A stretch of 64,000 nucleotides of DNA. Origin: Streptomyces pyxinae (GTDB lineage: Bacteria; Actinomycetota; Actinomycetes; Streptomycetales; Streptomycetaceae). The stretch lies in contig NZ_JANUGQ010000032.1 in NCBI RefSeq assembly GCF_024756275.1, positions 1 to 64,000 on the forward strand. Reading direction: 5' to 3'. Position 1 is the first letter of the stretch. Every line of letters begins with the position of its first letter. A program made the position numbers and the translations under genes. Shown in pieces: positions 1 to 7,760 of the stretch. The notes beneath the pieces were generated by a model that saw only the letters and a program-made list of their open reading frames with translations, was not told where the DNA came from and made no database searches.

Positions 1-58
1 CCGCGAGCCGCGAGCCGCGAGCCGCGAGCCGCGAGCCGCGAGCCGCGAGCCGCGAGCC
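1..58. repeat. Heptanucleotide tandem repeat
   Basis: Eight head-to-tail copies of the 7-mer CCGCGAG occupy the window edge and probably continue outside it. They lie just upstream of the first gene. A related GAGCCGG heptamer run occurs near 33.6 kb. It looks like a simple-sequence tract; no function is visible. Confidence 0.9.
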
Positions 59-90
59 GACGCGGGCGGGGTTGCGCGTAGCGTTCCGGG

Positions 91-1791
91 GTGGCCATGC
101 ACTCTAGTCCGCCCCTCCGGGTGCCGGTGGGACCCGACGCCCACCGGTGGAGCACCTTCCGCGCCGAGCGGACCCTTGTCGTCGCCGCCCGTACGGTCAC
201 CTCGACCGTACGGGTCCTGGAATGCCTGCCCGCCCTGATCCGGAATGACAGCAGGGTCTCGGTCGTCTTCGCCCACGACCCCACCTCGGCCTTCGGTGAC
301 GGCGTCCTCCAACTGCTGCACGACGCCGGTTGCCGGATCATGCCCTGGGACCAACTCGCGGAGGCCGCACCGGATCTGATCCTCACGGCCAGCGAGAACA
401 TCGACGTCCCCGAGGGGGACTGCCCCGTCCTGGTCCTGCCGCACGGGGTGGGGTTCCAAAAGCTGGTGCCGGACTCGCGGAGCGAACGGGTGCGGCTCTC
501 CGGGGTCGTCCCGGCCGGGCTCCTGGAGGCCGGCCGGGCCTGGCTCGCCGTCTCCCACCCCGAGCAGGAGGAGCAACTGCTGGGCAGCCACCCCAAGACG
601 GCCGGCCGCACCCTGCTGATCGGTGACCCCTGTTACGACGAGTTGCTCGGCAGCCGTCAGGAGCGGGACGCCTACCGGCGGGCGCTGGGTGTCCCGGACG
701 GGCGGCGGCTGGTGTTGGTCAGCTCCACCTGGGGCCCCACCTCACTCATCGGCCAGGACCCGGACCTGCCGGGCCGGCTGCTGGCCGCGCTGCCGTACGA
801 CGAGTACCGGGTGGCGCTGGTGGCGCACCCCAACGTCTGGGCCGGCCACGGCTCCTGGCAGCTGCGCACCCTCCAGGCATCGGCCCTGGACGCCGGGCTC
901 GTCCTGGTGGACCCGGTGCACGACTGGCGTCCCGCGCTGGTCGCCGCCGACCTGGTGATCGGTGACCACGGGTCGGTGACGCTCTACGGCGCCTCGCTGG
1001 GAACCCCGGTGCTGCTCGCCGCCTTCGGGGCGGACGCGGTGCCGGGGACGGCGGCCGAGGCCCTGGCGCGGGTCGCTCCCCGGCTGGACGACCGCGCGGA
1101 CCTGGCCAACCAGGTGGCGGAGGCCCTGCGTTCGTACGACCCGGAGCCCTGCGCGGCCGTGGCCCGGCGGGCGTTCGCGGATTCCGGTCGGGCCCATGCC
1201 CGGCTGCGCAAGGAGTTGTACCGGCTGCTGCGACTGCCCGAGCCCGCCGGCGCCTCCCCGCGCGCACCGGTCCTCGCCCCGCCCGCACCGGCCGGGGCCC
1301 GCTGCACCGCCTGGCGGGTGACCACCACCGTGACCGCGGCGGGGCCCGGCCGCCCGGAGGTCGCGGTACGCCGCCTCCCGGCCGCCGTCGCGGAACCGGG
1401 CACGGAGGCGGCCGGCACCTTCGTGCACCTGGCGTGCGAGGAGGGCGAGCGGGACCGGCACCTCGCCGAGAGCGCCTCCGTCATTCTGGGGCGCCGCCCG
1501 GCCGGGGCCGACGCCCCGCGCTGGATCGCGGACGCCCTCGACCGCTACCCGGGCTCCCGGATCGCCGCGGTGCCCACGGGCCCGGGTGCCGTCCTGGCGG
1601 GGCTGCGCGACGGCCGGCTGCTCGCGGCGACGGTGGCCGTGCCGGACGTCCCCGACCCGGGTCCGGTGGCCGCCGGGCTCTACGCCCTGCTCCGGGCCGG
1701 CCTCCCGCTCCCGGACGCCCGGCTCACCCTCCGTACCGGCACGGCCCCGTCGACCGGGGTCACCCTCCACCCGTACGTCCCGCCCGCCTGA
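91..1791 (+). CDS. GT-B-like protein, possibly CDP-glycerol glycerophosphotransferase-related
   Basis: A 566-residue protein. Residues about 25-115 look like an N-terminal Rossmann half (hydrophobic strand TLVVAARTVTS, then VLVLPHGVGFQK). Residues about 215-330 look like the second half of a GT-B enzyme, with VAADLVIGDHGSVTLYG resembling the acceptor/donor loop of CDP-glycerol glycerophosphotransferases and UDP-GlcNAc epimerase-like proteins. The last 150 residues are Ala/Pro/Gly-rich without a recognised motif. GTG at 91 and ATG at 97 are both possible starts and neither has a strong ribosome site. Function is inferred from fold-like motifs only; it could be a non-catalytic surface-polymer protein. 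Confidence 0.5.
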   Translation: MAMHSSPPLRVPVGPDAHRWSTFRAERTLVVAARTVTSTVRVLECLPALIRNDSRVSVVFAHDPTSAFGDGVLQLLHDAGCRIMPWDQLAEAAPDLILTASENIDVPEGDCPVLVLPHGVGFQKLVPDSRSERVRLSGVVPAGLLEAGRAWLAVSHPEQEEQLLGSHPKTAGRTLLIGDPCYDELLGSRQERDAYRRALGVPDGRRLVLVSSTWGPTSLIGQDPDLPGRLLAALPYDEYRVALVAHPNVWAGHGSWQLRTLQASALDAGLVLVDPVHDWRPALVAADLVIGDHGSVTLYGASLGTPVLLAAFGADAVPGTAAEALARVAPRLDDRADLANQVAEALRSYDPEPCAAVARRAFADSGRAHARLRKELYRLLRLPEPAGASPRAPVLAPPAPAGARCTAWRVTTTVTAAGPGRPEVAVRRLPAAVAEPGTEAAGTFVHLACEEGERDRHLAESASVILGRRPAGADAPRWIADALDRYPGSRIAAVPTGPGAVLAGLRDGRLLAATVAVPDVPDPGPVAAGLYALLRAGLPLPDARLTLRTGTAPSTGVTLHPYVPPA

Positions 1792-1853
1792 CCCGACTGA
1801 CCCGCGAAGGCCCCCGGAAGCCCCCGGAAGTCTCCGAAAGCCCCAGGGAATCC

Positions 1854-4307
1854 CTACCCCTCGCCCAACCCCTCCAGCCGGGCGCGCAGTTCGGCCGCGT
1901 CCCGCTGCCCGCTGCGCTCATGGATCTCCACCGCCCTGGCCAGGTCGGCCCGGATGTGCGTCCGGTCGCCGCCCGGCCGCTCCGCGATGGCCACCAGGTC
2001 CAGCAGCGCCTCCGCCTCGTAGTGGCTCGCCTTGCTCTCCCGCAGGGCTTCCACCGCCTCGCGCAGCACCGGGACCGCCTCCTCGGTACGCCCCAGACGG
2101 TCGAGGGCCCGGCCGATCGCGGCGGTCGCCCGGGCGGCCATCCGCAGGTCCGGCGGTGTCCGGTCGAGCAGCAGGCGGTGGGCGCGCCGCAGGGTCTCCA
2201 GCGCCCTGGCGTGCTCCCCGGCGGCATCCTGCGCCCGCCCGAGGAACAGCGTCACGATGGCGACACCGCGCTCTTCTCCCGCCTCAAGGTTCAACTCGAT
2301 CGAGCGCCGGTACGCCCCCATGGCGCGCGCCGGGTCGGCGTGGTCCCAGTAGCGCCCGAAGAACTCCATCACCGAAGCGGTCACTTCGGCCCGTCCGGCC
2401 ACCTCCGCGCAGGCCAGCGCGGTCTCCAGCTGACGGCGCGCCTCCTCGTACTCCCCCAGGTCCATCAGCGGCCGGGACAGCAGGCTGCGCAACCGGGCCT
2501 CGGCCGCCGGTACGAGTTCCTCGGCGGCGGCCGCCGCGGTGGCGCCCAGCTCCAGGGACTCCCGCCAGTCGGCGAGATACCGGCCGTGCAGAAAGAGCAC
2601 GGTGAACGCCTCGGCCAGCTGCCACACCGGTGTGTGCAGCCCCAGCGCGGAGGCGGCCCGGAGCACCGTCATGATGGTGGCCCGTTCCGCCGCCAGCCAG
2701 TCCAGCGGAGCCGGTCCGCCCGGCTTCGCGAACGGATCGGGGACCCCCCGCAGCAACTCTTCCAGGTGCGCGATGCGCAGCCGCTCGGCCCGGACGGCCC
2801 GGTCCGCGAGGGCGGTCAGCACCAGATAGTGGCGGATCAGCCGCTCCGTCACGGCCCGCCCCGCCTCCGGGGGCTCCCCGGCGAGCGCGTGTTCACGGGC
2901 GTGCAGCCGTACGAGATCGTGGAACCGGTAACGGCCGTCCGGTCCCCGCTCCAGCAACCCGGCGCCCACCAGCATGTCCAGCCGCCCCGCCACCACCTCC
3001 ACCTCCGTCCCGGTGACGGCGGCCGCCGTGCCCGCGTCGAAGGTGCGGACGGGCAGCAGCCCCAGCAGCCGGTAGACCCGGGCCACCTCGGGCTGAAGCT
3101 GCCGGTACGCGGAGTCGAAGACCGCTGTCACGGGACGCTCCCCTCGAAGTGACATCGCGTCCAACCGGCGGCTGTCGTCCGCCAGTTCGTCGGCCAGCCC
3201 GGCCGCCGTCAGCGCATTCCCACCCGCCGCCAGCCGCGCGGCCACCACATGCAGGGCCACCGGCAGCCCACCGCAGAGCTCGACCAGCCGGCCCGCCGCC
3301 TCCGGATCGGCGGCGACCGCGCCAGGACACCGGCCGGCCAGCAACCGGAGCGCGCTCTCCCGATCCAGCGGTGCCAGCGTCAGCAGCTCCGCCCCGGACA
3401 CCGCCAGCTCCCCCAGCCCGCCCGCGTTACCGGTGACCACCACCGCGCTGCCCGGCCCGTTCGGCAACAGCGCCTCCACCTGCGCCGGTTCGCTCACATC
3501 GTCCAGCACCAGCAGCACCCGCCGCTTCCGCAGGTGCCACCGATACATCCTCCCCAACGCCGCCCGGTCCAGCGGGAGATCACCCTCCACTCCCAGGGAG
3601 CGCAGGCACTTCTCCATCGCGGCGGAGACGTCCGCGCCACCCGACAGGCCGCGCAGCTCCGCGAAGTCCACATACAGCCGACCGTCCGGGAACAGCGGCT
3701 TCGACGCGTGTGCCGACCGGATGGCCAGAGCCGTCTTACCCACCCCCGGGGGGCCGCACAGCACCATCACCCCCACCCGCCCTCCGTCCCCGTCGCGCGC
3801 GGCTCCGCTCAGCATCTCCGCAGCGGCGGCCAGCTCCGTGACCCGGTTGATGTACTCCACCCGGAGCGGGGGCACGTCGTCCGGCACCTCCCCGGGCGTG
3901 CCGTGCGGCCTCACCTGGTACGGGATGCCGCCATGCACCACCGTCCCCGCGAAGACGACGCTCTCCCCCGCCGCCCCACCACCGGGCGCCCGCTCGGCAT
4001 TCAGCTCCCGCGCCAGCAGCCGCAACTCCCGCACCAGACCCGGCTCGTCCTCGGCCATCCGTACCAGCCGCAGCCGCCAGTCGCCCTCGATCCGGTCCGC
4101 CGCCGCCTCGTCCCCCGCCGCCCGGGCCTGAGCCAGCTCCTGCCCGTCCTGTTCCAGCTCCTCCGCCACCACCGCCTCGTCGTCCCGCGAGCGCCGGGCC
4201 AGGAACCGCGCGATCCGGTTCTTCGCCTGCGTGTACGAGTCCGTCACCGCGGCCCCGAGCAACGTCGTCGCCACCGACGCCACGAGCGCCACCAACTCCG
4301 CTTCCAC
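1854..4307 (-). CDS. NB-ARC (STAND) ATPase with C-terminal TPR repeats
   Basis: An 817-residue STAND-type NTPase. The N-terminal ~130 residues hold a hydrophobic stretch (ALVASVATTLLGAAV) and a charged helical region. Walker A GPPGVGKTALA is near residue 184 and Walker B RRVLLVLDDVS near 266, followed by an NB-ARC winged-helix region. TPR-like helical repeats fill about residues 600-800. A longer frame exists, but GTG 4307 has a GAGGGGG ribosome site just upstream and removes a low-complexity prefix. The gene is co-directional with, and 136 bp beyond, the trailer end of CRISPR array 1. STAND ATPases serve as regulators and as phage sensors (Avs-like); either role is possible. No nuclease or TIR effector motif is evident at the N-terminus. 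Confidence 0.85.
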   Translation of the reverse strand: MEAELVALVASVATTLLGAAVTDSYTQAKNRIARFLARRSRDDEAVVAEELEQDGQELAQARAAGDEAAADRIEGDWRLRLVRMAEDEPGLVRELRLLARELNAERAPGGGAAGESVVFAGTVVHGGIPYQVRPHGTPGEVPDDVPPLRVEYINRVTELAAAAEMLSGAARDGDGGRVGVMVLCGPPGVGKTALAIRSAHASKPLFPDGRLYVDFAELRGLSGGADVSAAMEKCLRSLGVEGDLPLDRAALGRMYRWHLRKRRVLLVLDDVSEPAQVEALLPNGPGSAVVVTGNAGGLGELAVSGAELLTLAPLDRESALRLLAGRCPGAVAADPEAAGRLVELCGGLPVALHVVAARLAAGGNALTAAGLADELADDSRRLDAMSLRGERPVTAVFDSAYRQLQPEVARVYRLLGLLPVRTFDAGTAAAVTGTEVEVVAGRLDMLVGAGLLERGPDGRYRFHDLVRLHAREHALAGEPPEAGRAVTERLIRHYLVLTALADRAVRAERLRIAHLEELLRGVPDPFAKPGGPAPLDWLAAERATIMTVLRAASALGLHTPVWQLAEAFTVLFLHGRYLADWRESLELGATAAAAAEELVPAAEARLRSLLSRPLMDLGEYEEARRQLETALACAEVAGRAEVTASVMEFFGRYWDHADPARAMGAYRRSIELNLEAGEERGVAIVTLFLGRAQDAAGEHARALETLRRAHRLLLDRTPPDLRMAARATAAIGRALDRLGRTEEAVPVLREAVEALRESKASHYEAEALLDLVAIAERPGGDRTHIRADLARAVEIHERSGQRDAAELRARLEGLGEG

Positions 4308-4443
4308 CCGGCCCCCTCGTCCACCCGGCGCCACCCGCCGTGAACAACACCGTAGAGACCCCGGCCACCCCACAACACCCCCTCCCCGGCGCGCCGCCCA
4401 AACTCACCAACCCAGACCACCGCCCCCGCCCGCCACAAGCGCG

Positions 4444-5854
4444 TCCCGGAACCCTCCAGGGAATGGATGAGCCCCCACTAGACCCCCGAGGCGCAGGAAC
4501 CCGGCCAGGCGTACATGTTGCAAGCCCTCCAGGGGCTGATGAGGACCCAGCCTCCTCGCCCGCGAGCCCCACCTGACCGTCACGTTGCGAGCCCTCCAGG
4601 GCTGATGAGGACAACGTTCGCCGCCTACCGGCTGCCCAGCCTGCCCAAGTTGCGAACCCTCCAGGGCTGATGAGGACCCCTCGCGGTCGGCGCCACGCCT
4701 ACGCGCACGTACACGATGTTGCGAACCCTCCAGGGCTGATGAGGACAGCCGACCGGGACCCGGAATGGTGGCGCACGGAGCGGTTGCGAACCCTCCAGGG
4801 CTGATGAGGACCGTGGGGTGCGACGGTCCCGGACGCTACGACCAGGCGTTGCGAACCCTCCAGGGCTGATGAGGACGGCCGAGGGGCTGGGTGGGGGGGA
4901 TGGGCTGGCCGGGTTGCGAACCCTCCAGGGCTGATGAGGACCGGTGCCGGGCCGGCTGCGAGATCCTGGCGGGCATGAGGTTGCGAACCCTCCAGGGCTG
5001 ATGAGGACGCGCTGGCAGGAGACGACGCGGTCCTCGTGGCCCGGGTTGCGAACCCTCCAGGGCTGATGAGGACCCCCGGCCTGCGAACCCGTGAGCTACC
5101 GGCGGCGTCGTTGCGAACCCTCCAGGGCTGATGAGGACCCCGCGCCGCCCGCGCGGCCCGGCGCACCGCACCGGAGTTGCGAACCCTCCAGGGCTGATGA
5201 GGACCGCCGGGAAGGCGCGGCCGGAGCCCGCCTTGCTGCGGTTGCGAACCCTCCAGGGCTGATGAGGACCCGTTTCGTCACGTGACGGAGCCGGGGCGTC
5301 CGGGCGTTGCGAACCCTCCAGGGCTGATGAGGACGATGGACACGAGACGAGCAGCTTCCACCCTGCCCAAGTTGCGAACCCTCCAGGGCTGATGAGGACG
5401 CCGCTGGGCGGGTGTGAGCACATTGGCGAGGTGCTGTTGCGAACCCTCCAGGGCTGATGAGGACGGCGGGCCAGCGGGAGGACCACGTCGTTGACGCAGG
5501 GTTGCGAACCCTCCAGGGCTGATGAGGACCGACGGCCGGCCGGCACGCCAAGCCCTACCCGTACTGTTGCGAACCCTCCAGGGCTGATGAGGACCGGCGA
5601 GCGGGTGCTCGGGCCGGATCCCGGGGTAGGGTTGCGAACCCTCCAGGGCTGATGAGGACTGACTCCTCCCCGGCGGGCGCGGCGGACTTGCCGGCGTTGC
5701 GAACCCTCCAGGGCTGATGAGGACCCAGAAGCAGGCGCGCCGCCTTGGCCGCTCCCTCCCGTTGCGAACCCTCCAGGGCTGATGAGGACCCCGCCTGGAG
5801 TTCACCATCGGCGGTGGCCGTGATCGTTGCGAACCCTCCAGGGCTGATGAGGAC
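4444..5854 (-). CRISPR. CRISPR array 1, type I-B, 22 repeats
   Basis: Nineteen identical 29-bp repeats start at 4649 and end at 5854. Three decayed copies extend to the left (4584, 4517 and 4444). In transcript sense (minus strand) the repeat begins GTCCTCATCAGCCC and ends GTTCGCAAC, with a short CCC...GGG inverted segment in the middle. Spacers are about 34-40 bp and the usual period is 65-67 bp. Decay at the left and an intact right end place the leader on the right, beside cas2, so the array is transcribed leftward. All apparent ORFs in this interval are repeat translations. Confidence 0.98.
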
Positions 5855-5987
5855 CCGAGGGTAAAGCCCCAGGTCAGGCGCGTCCACCCACCGGCATCCG
5901 GCGCCGCGTTTGCAGCGACCCGGCGGTAGTGCATCACCGCAGGTCAGAGCCTCGGGTAAGAGGCCACGCACACCACCGCCCGGCCCC
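5855..5987 (-). promoter_or_regulatory. Leader of CRISPR array 1
   Basis: About 130 bp between the last repeat and the cas2 stop codon. Two blocks are shared with the leaders of arrays 2 and 3: GTAAAGCCCCAGGTC directly next to the repeat, and GCGGTAGTGCA preceded by TTTGCAGC about 60 bp further out. Their position next to the integration end fits a leader carrying the array promoter and the Cas1-Cas2 docking sequence. Confidence 0.8.
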
Positions 5988-6251
5988 TCACAGGATGTCC
6001 CCCGGTCCACCCAGGTCCACCCCCAGCGTGGCCGTCTCCACGAGGTCCGGGGAGCGGACGACGTACGTGACGATGCTGTCGTGGTCGGCGTCGATCACCG
6101 TCCGGAGCGCGGTCGTCAGGGCGCGGTACTGGGCGGCCGACAGTTCGCCCTGGAAGACGCTGCGCTGCGTCCAGTGCAGGTACTTGCGGCAGGTCTTCAG
6201 CACCTTGGGGTTGCGCTCGACCGCCGTGTCGTAGACCAGGATCACGAACAC
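5988..6251 (-). CDS. cas2: CRISPR-associated endonuclease Cas2
   Basis: 87 residues, the usual Cas2 size, with the ferredoxin-like first strand MFVILVYD carrying the conserved Asp. It forms the spacer-integration complex with Cas1. The GTG start at 6251 lies 7 bp after the cas1 stop. It is the last gene of the cas operon and its stop abuts the array 1 leader. Confidence 0.95.
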   Translation of the reverse strand: MFVILVYDTAVERNPKVLKTCRKYLHWTQRSVFQGELSAAQYRALTTALRTVIDADHDSIVTYVVRSPDLVETATLGVDLGGPGDIL

Positions 6252-6258
6252 CGGCCGC

Positions 6259-7239
6259 TCACCACCACGGCCGGAACGGCTTGTACGGCTCGTTCCCCAG
6301 ACAGAGCCGGACCAGCTTGAGCGCCTCCAGGTGGATAATCTCCTCGTAGCTCACCTTCCGCTTCAGCGACCGGTGGTACACGGTGGTCTCCAGCTCGTCC
6401 CGCACCATCCCGGCCACCTTCTTGCGGCCGTCCTTGCTCAGCGAGGCCCGGCCGACCTCCGTCTCGAAGTCGGACGGCTTCAGTGTCTTCCGCGCCGCCG
6501 CCCGCTTCAGCAGCCGCTCGGCGAACAGCGGCTTGAAAGGTTCGGCCAGGTCCAGCGCCAGGGTGTTGCGGCGGCGGTCGGTGTCGGCGTGCAGGAAGCC
6601 GATGGCCGGGTGGAGCGGGGTCGTACGCAGGGCGGTGAGTACCCGGGAGTACACCAGTGCGTTGAGATAGCTGATGAAGGCGTTCCCGGCGTTGGTCGGG
6701 GGTCGGCGGCTGCGGCCGTCCAGCCGCAGCCAGGCCGGCAACTGGGTGTCGAGCACCGCCCAGCCAGTACGCCGGTAGTTGCCCTCCTGGGCCATGGTCT
6801 CGTCCCGGTCCTTCGCGTCCGGAAGGGCCGTACGAAGCGCGGCGAGGGCGGAGTCCAGCAGGTCGGTGTCCAGCGCCCAGCGCAGGTTCTCCGCGGTCGC
6901 CAGGACGAGCGACCTGCCGATGGCGACCCGCCGTTCCGCATCGGCGGTGATCTCCACTTGGCGGCGCAGCACACTGGCGGAGGCCATGGACTCGGTCGGG
7001 GCGAAGTGCCCGGCGTGGTTGCCGTAGTGGTCCAGGACGTGCAGCGTGACACCGTTGCGGCTGAGGAGCGACAGGACGGAGGTGTTCACGTCCACGTGGT
7101 CGAAGGCCACCAGGTCCCGGATGTCGGTGACGGGGAGGCGCACCGGGCTGCCGTCGGCGCGTTCGATACGGACACTGTTGTCCTCGCGGCGGATCCGGCA
7201 CGGCTCGGTCAGCCAGTACGTACGGCCGACAGCGGGCAT
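6259..7239 (-). CDS. cas1: CRISPR-associated endonuclease Cas1, type I-B
   Basis: 326 residues with the metal-binding triad in order: Glu in MAQEGNYR (about 150), His in FLHADTDR (about 217) and Asp in LALDLAEPFKP (about 230). It is the integrase subunit that inserts new spacers. ATG 7239 lies 2 bp after the cas4 stop, so cas4-cas1-cas2 form one adaptation block. No residue is missing and the length is normal, so adaptation is probably functional. Confidence 0.96.
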   Translation of the reverse strand: MPAVGRTYWLTEPCRIRREDNSVRIERADGSPVRLPVTDIRDLVAFDHVDVNTSVLSLLSRNGVTLHVLDHYGNHAGHFAPTESMASASVLRRQVEITADAERRVAIGRSLVLATAENLRWALDTDLLDSALAALRTALPDAKDRDETMAQEGNYRRTGWAVLDTQLPAWLRLDGRSRRPPTNAGNAFISYLNALVYSRVLTALRTTPLHPAIGFLHADTDRRRNTLALDLAEPFKPLFAERLLKRAAARKTLKPSDFETEVGRASLSKDGRKKVAGMVRDELETTVYHRSLKRKVSYEEIIHLEALKLVRLCLGNEPYKPFRPWW

Positions 7240-7241
7240 GG

Positions 7242-7760
7242 TCAGTCTCCCCAGCAGTAGTCGAGGTAGGAACAGCCCCGGCAGGCGGCCCGCTTGAGCC
7301 GGCCCGGTGCGGTCGAGGCCGCGATGACGGCCTGGGCCTCGTCCTCCGACCGCTCGGCCTCGTCCCGCGCCTCCGCGTCCCAGGTGACATCGACCGTCCG
7401 GCGGATCAGCGGGTAGTGGACGACTCCGCCCCGGACTGCCACGCCTCGGCGCTCCAGGAGCAGGCAGTAGTGACGTACCTGGGCGGCGTGGGCCGGCGCA
7501 GGGGCGCGGGAGGACTTGGTCTCGTGGACGACGGCCCCGGCGGTCACCCAGTCGATCTTGGCTTCGCCCAGGTCCACGTCCCGGCGGCGGGTGAAGGTGG
7601 TGTCATCGACCACCTCCCCGAAGGCCACCAGGCCGCTGCGCTGCTCGGGGCGGTAACCGCGCCCGTACAGCCAGAGCTGGCGCGGGCAGTGGTACAGGTA
7701 CTTGATGTGGACGCCGCCGATCTGCCCCTCCTCGCCGGCACCGGCCGAGCGCCCGCTCAC
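7242..7760 (-). CDS. cas4: CRISPR-associated exonuclease Cas4
   Basis: 172 residues from a GTG at 7760 that shares GTGA with the cas3 stop; longer frames upstream are not needed. Four iron-sulfur cysteines are visible: C25 in YHCPRQLW and C160, C163, C169 in the C-terminal CRGCSYLDYC. RecB-nuclease residues appear in DLGEAKIDW and VVHETKSS. Cas4 trims prespacers and selects those with a PAM before integration by Cas1-Cas2. Confidence 0.93.
   Translation of the reverse strand: MSGRSAGAGEEGQIGGVHIKYLYHCPRQLWLYGRGYRPEQRSGLVAFGEVVDDTTFTRRRDVDLGEAKIDWVTAGAVVHETKSSRAPAPAHAAQVRHYCLLLERRGVAVRGGVVHYPLIRRTVDVTWDAEARDEAERSEDEAQAVIAASTAPGRLKRAACRGCSYLDYCWGD

Noticed and set aside
4699..5937. Several open frames with repeated SSALEGSQ or PHQPWRVRN units
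   Set aside because: They are translations of CRISPR repeats in arrays 1 and 2, not genes.
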